From: Anthoceros angustus
Lineage: Eukaryota > Streptophyta > Anthocerotopsida > Anthocerotales > Anthocerotaceae
Direction of reading: 5' to 3'
Assembly (NCBI GenBank): GCA_010909165.1
Contig: MU008199.1
Location: 204,248-268,247, forward strand
Length of the DNA stretch: 64,000 bases
Below the pieces are notes generated by a model. It had not been told where the DNA came from. It saw nothing but the letters and a program-made list of their open reading frames with translations, and did no database searches. A program made the translations under genes and the position numbers. This document shows, one piece after another, positions 59,901 to 64,000 of this stretch (its first letter is position 1; each line of letters opens with the position of its first letter).

Positions 59901-61650
59901 GCCAAGAAACCAGCAACCCCACAACGGCCCGGTCGGCTGAACCCCGGGACTAAAGAAGCGAAGGAAGAGCCCCGCTGTGCGCCAGGACCTGCACGGTCCT
60001 TGCCCCTGAGCGAGCGAAGAGGAGGCCGTAAGGAGGCGAGAGGATGTGGCCTGTGGGCCGGGAGGACACTCGCAGAACCCCACCCCAAGCCGTCTCCCAT
60101 CCCCAACAAGGAGAGGCAAGAGAGCCCCTGACCCCTCACCACCTCCAGCCCCAAGCGGGCGGAGAAGGAGCTAAGCGGCCAAAAGGGCCAAGGAGGTGGA
60201 GACTCCGACAAACAATCAAGACGATTGGGTCCGAGTCCCGAGTTGGCGTCACTCCGGACAGGTGGCGGTCCCACAGGAAGTTCTCGAGGCGGAGGAAGCC
60301 GGAGGCGGACTTCACGGGATTTCTCCAGTGGTGGAAGAAACTGAGGGTACTCGCAGATATTATGGACGGCGTGCTCGGGGTCTTTGCGGGCGGACCAGGA
60401 AGTGGAGGCCACCGGAAGGCGGATGGTGGAGCTCGGGGTCAGTGGAGGCGGGCCAAGAGGAAGGCGGAGACCCTCGCAAGAATTGAGGAGGAGAAGCGCA
60501 GGGCGGAGTCGGGAGGCGAGTGCACAAGACGGGCAGATCCTTCACCGTGTGAGCAGTGAAACAAGCTCAGAGGCACGAGCAAAGGCGGAGGACCTTTGCA
60601 AACGGAGGAAAGCGGCCCGGAAGGAGGCGGAGGAAGCCGGCGGAAAGGGAAAGGACCCGCCGAGATGGCTCGGCGGGAGCAACACCAAGCATGGGAGGCT
60701 CCGGTGAAGAAGCCGAGGCCGTCGGACAGACCATTACGGTGGGGGCCGAACCGGTGGAGGAGGCGGAGAAGGAGCTAAGCGGCCAAGAGGAAGGCGGGCG
60801 GAGAAGGAGCTAAGCGGCCAAGAAGAAGAAAGGGAGGCCAAGACCAGAGATGGAGGATCTCCGCCTGGGAAGCGGAGGAGGCGAGCGCCGAGGCTGGAGG
60901 ATCGCAGGAGACCCGCTGCAGCTCCAGACAGTGCGACATGGAATTCTCCAAGGGAGAATCATGGACCACGAGCAAGAGATCGAGCGACTCCAGCTCTGTT
61001 GGAGGGGAGGAGTTGACGAACTAAGGAGATGGACATCGCCGAGTTGGAGAAGGATCCTGAGGAAGCCGGAGGCCGGGGAGTCTTGGACCGCTGGGAAGGA
61101 GATGGTGGCCCTCAAGGATGGATGGTGGAGCAGGCTCGAGAGGAGGCGGCTGGTCCAATTACGTAAAGCAAAGGGAAGCGTCGCTCCATGGCGGTATGGC
61201 CGAACTTCTGACGACGGGCGGAGGAGGAGCACGGAGCAAGCACGGAGGCTGCAGGAAGTGTCAGGCGTTGGCGGCCTCAAGAGACTCCACCCGACTCTAG
61301 TTGGCGGCCTTGCGGCGGAGGCGGAGGAGGCCGTAAGGAGGCGGCCACTACCATAGCACCTCCTGGAGGAGGGAGAAGTGCTCGGCTCATGTGGAGGCAA
61401 TTCAACAAGTTGATTCGGACTTTGCCTACTACCACGGAGCTCCTCAAGGCCACAGAGGTCGAGCCACCCCGGCAAGTTCACGGACCCCCGGATGGATCAG
61501 AGGGAGGGGGAAGAGATGAAGGCCCCGGGGACAGTACGGCCACCGAGACCTTGGGAGCGCTGTTCGGCGACGAGAGCAGCAGCGGGGAGGGGGAGCGCCA
61601 GGAGGAGCAGGACACGGCGGACACCACGGGCATGAGTTAAGTCCGCCGCA
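56951..61650 (+). mobile_element. coiled-coil ORF element, plus-strand copy
   Basis: Starts with MGPKKAAEVWEPW (57,071) and a VERNIVTKRYPDF phrase. Broken frames follow: YARKMLAVANKEVRSKNLRE at about 57.23 kb and NLLVFLHALQRGKRAHWGRI at about 57.62 kb. A 588-codon frame at 57,842-59,608 has a Pro-rich, basic first third and a long Ala/Glu/Lys/Arg coiled coil (about residues 280-400). It ends before the polypurine-rich 62,051-62,070 and the LTR-like copy 2. No enzyme motif was found, so if mobile it would be non-autonomous. Confidence 0.55.
57961..61487. repeat. direct duplication of ~1.85 kb in the coiled-coil element
   Basis: 57,961-59,810 and 59,811-61,487 are consecutive copies. Both start after CCTCGCCACC with GGAAGTGTGGGAAGACATTC and end GCAAGTTCACGGACCC. 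The second is about 170 bp shorter with many short deletions, and its long reading frame is fragmented. Confidence 0.88.
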
Positions 61651-61768
61651 CCCCACCAGGGAAGGAAGGGAGGAGGGCCCCGGGGGGTCCTAGAAGGGAA
61701 AGTTCCGGAGGATGAGGACGGTCCCCTGGGAAGTTCTCGAGGCGTAGAAGTCCAGAACCCGCGAGTCC

Positions 61769-61900
61769 GACTCAAGTCCGGACCAAACGAGACCGACTCA
61801 AGTCCGGACTGAAACGAGACCGGACCAAGTCCGGACCAAACGAGACCGGACTCAAGTCCGGACTGAAACGAGACCGGACCAAGTCCGGACTGGAGACGAG
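61769..61900. repeat. 26-28-bp tandem with alternating variants
   Basis: Five units of GACTCAAGTCCGGAC plus (CAAACGAGACC or TGAAACGAGACCG) alternate between two variants, giving a higher-order unit of about 54 bp. Confidence 0.88.
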
Positions 61901-62050
61901 GCTTGGACCCGAGGTCCGGACTCTAGAGTCAAGACCGGATCTTGAGGTTTGACCTGGACCCTGGGCGTCCCGGCTCAGAGGAGAGGGGGTCCCCACCACC
62001 GGCCAGTGAGCAACCCCCGGTGGTCCCACAGAGGTGGACCCACCGGGGTC

Positions 62051-62070
62051 AAGAGAGGAAGGAGAGGAGG
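62051..62070 (+). promoter_or_regulatory. polypurine-rich tract before LTR-like copy 2
   Basis: AAGAGAGGAAGGAGAGGAGG lies about 20 bp upstream of the TG start of the LTR-like copy. It could be a polypurine tract, though the spacing is a little larger than usual. Confidence 0.4.
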
Positions 62071-62090
62071 ACTTGGTGGTTACCGCTGAT

Positions 62091-64000
62091 TGTCGCCGTA
62101 AACGATCCGTATTTGGAAACTCCCGCTGATTGTGTCTTTGAGTGATTTTTGTTTTTGCTAAGTTCGTGTCAATAAGAGCTGGGTTGTGATGAAGGAATAT
62201 TTATAGTAGAAAGTGTCCTTGGCCTATGAGTTTTGGGGTTGTTTTCCGGGTTAAATAATAATCGGTCCTTGACTATGAACTCGATACTCCTTGGCCTTTG
62301 CATCGGAATATTTAATAGAGGGCCTATATATGGGGGAGGGGTTCCTCATATTTGGCAGAGGTAATCAAGGCCATAGGCTAGTGGTCAAACCTACCGGGGC
62401 GGTAGTTGATTAGTGTGTGGTCATTGACTGGGGTGTACGGTAGCTTTGTTCCGAAGACGGTAGGCGAATTGGAAGGGCGGTTGCGGAAGGAAGAAGCAGT
62501 CGCGGAAGGAGGAAGTGGTCGCGGAAGCCGGCCGGTGGTAGGGGAATTTCAGGGGGATATAACCTTAAGAAATCTCGGAAAGGCACCAGGCGCGGCGGCT
62601 GTAAAGGGCAGGCCCTTGTGGCGTCGGGAAGCTCGCGAGTCTCGGGAGGTAGGAACCCTGGGGGACTGACCAAGTTGGAAATTCTGAGGCGAGCTATTAG
62701 CAGTTCGTGGCGCCATGCGCAATGAGGTTTCTGCAGGAGCATGGCGCCCAAGGCCGCAGTGGAAATTTCGACCGCCCAATGGCCAAATATGGACATTTGG
62801 AGGGTCCGAAATGAGAATTGCGCTACTGGGACTTGGGTTCTGAAAAACGTGGAGCTATGTGAACCCAAGTCTGGTGCATGAGTGTGCTCGCCAGCTGAAG
62901 GCTAAGTCACAAGGGGGAAGGAATCAAGGAAAGGCCACAGGATTGGGATGTGGACATTTTATTGGAGGATTTACCAGACCAGCGACGAGGAAGGAGGGCC
63001 CATGGATTCTGCAGAGAGACAAGGGCCAAAGCACTATTTCGTAGGAGGGGCGACATAACGAAAGGGGGGTAGTGGCATCATAGGAATAGAGCTTTGGATG
63101 GGATTTGGATAGGATGCCATCCTGGACCTAAGGCTGTCCGAAATTGTAGGGGCGTCTCTTTGCGTTCAGCCATTTTTAGGACCTAGAATTCTGGTGGGCT
63201 ATGAAGCCCCCACATATAAAGGCTTGGTTGTGCCCCTCACACGATAATTCCTCGGTTGAGATCCCCACGCCTATGGCTGGTTGGAAACGTCCTATTGATG
63301 AGGTGGTGCGCGAGACGCCCTAGGGTGGTCGAGAGCTTGCTCCGCAACCAGTGGGAGAGGGAGGGTGATAGAGCGTTCCTCACTGACAAAGGAGGAGGAA
63401 ATCGAGGGATTGGCGCGGGGCGGGTCTGGAGCTTGCTCGTAACGCCTGCTGTGACGCCCGAGAATTCTTCTTTCTCTTACCCTTTTTCCTGTTGGTTGTG
63501 TTCCAAAATTGAGAGAGAGAGAGAGTGTGTGTGGGTGGAAGCCTGAGGGGCGAATCGAGAGAGAGAGAGAGAGAGGATTGGGTGAAGGAGTGACTGAACA
63601 CTGTATGCAATGCGAGGTGTAAGAGGAGTTGAGAAGGAGAACTAATTAAGAAACTAACAGTGGAGATTTGTGTGGATCCAAGAGAATCTAAACCGATGCT
63701 GTTGGTGAAAGTGTGCACAAGAGGAAACAGCATTCCTTGTGGAATTGTGTGAGGGTGGCGCCCTTTGTGTGTGTGAGAGAGCGGTTGAGAGGGATCTGTG
63801 GAACTTTGGTCTCTAGGAATTGGTGTGTGCATGAAGTGCGGAGTGCAAAATAAAGTCTGGTCTGTGAGCAATGATAGCCGCCCATGGCAGGGATCCGCGG
63901 TACCGTGTGCCAGAAATAAGTTGCTAGGGTTTGGTGTGGGACCCACCTCGGTAGTCGTAGCAACTACCCGGTAGTGGTGAGAGCCACTGTGGTAGTAGCT
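62091..64000 (+). mobile_element. long LTR-like sequence, copy 2 (runs off the window)
   Basis: Direct homologue of the copy at 27,232 with the same order of landmarks: TGT...GTAAACGATC start, GGCCTATATATGGGG (62,322), CACATATAAAGG (63,210), GAGA tract, AATAAA (63,849) and the telobox-like module (63,921). Differences are mainly small indels. The end is not in the window. Confidence 0.62.

Overview
The window reads as nuclear DNA of a green plant, most likely a streptophyte (a land plant or a charophyte-grade alga). The evidence is a thylakoid-lumen pentapeptide protein of the TL15 type, a PLU-1-type JARID1 demethylase, a plant-like 20S proteasome alpha subunit, short GT-AG introns (mostly 75-125 bp) and plant-type LTR retrotransposons with an initiator-Met tRNA primer site. 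I cannot name the species from the sequence alone.

The window has two halves. Positions 1.9-24.3 kb are a compact block of seven housekeeping genes: TL15-like (minus), RPB8 (plus), RFC1 (plus), an alpha/beta hydrolase (minus), a Vma12/TMEM199-like V-ATPase assembly factor (minus), proteasome PAG1/alpha-3 (plus) and a JARID1/KDM5 demethylase (minus). Exon chains for six of them close in frame from start to stop. For JARID1 I solved the first eight and the last two exons and estimated the middle. Two divergent pairs (TL15/RPB8 and VMA12/PAG1) share promoter intervals of about 190-220 bp, and RFC1 and the hydrolase converge with about 105 bp between stops.

Positions 24.3-27.2 kb are intergenic, with several minisatellites. 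From 27.2 kb to the end I see no intact host gene, only nested and rearranged mobile DNA. A long LTR-like sequence (two TATA-like boxes, many short repeats) occurs at 27.23 kb and again at 62.09 kb in the same orientation, with a diverged inverted fragment near 54.7 kb. A 14.0-kb Copia element (34,429-48,455) has matching ~240-bp LTRs, a primer-binding site, a polypurine tract and a 5-bp target duplication (GGATG). It lies inside an older gag-like gene and is itself interrupted by about 7.7 kb of another element. Between its RNase H region and its 3' LTR the Copia carries an antisense, intron-containing ORF that looks like a captured gene.

A family of gag-like plus coiled-coil ORFs that I do not recognise occurs three times: 41.4-44.1 kb (plus), 50.6-53.4 kb (minus) and 56.9-61.7 kb (plus). 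The last two face away from each other around an ORF that may be derived from a DNA methyltransferase.

Four large direct duplications in the repeat half have partner copies that differ by many short indels, with CTGG/CCG differences recurring. Either these sequences are strongly decayed or the consensus there is error-prone, so coding detail in 27-64 kb should be read with care.
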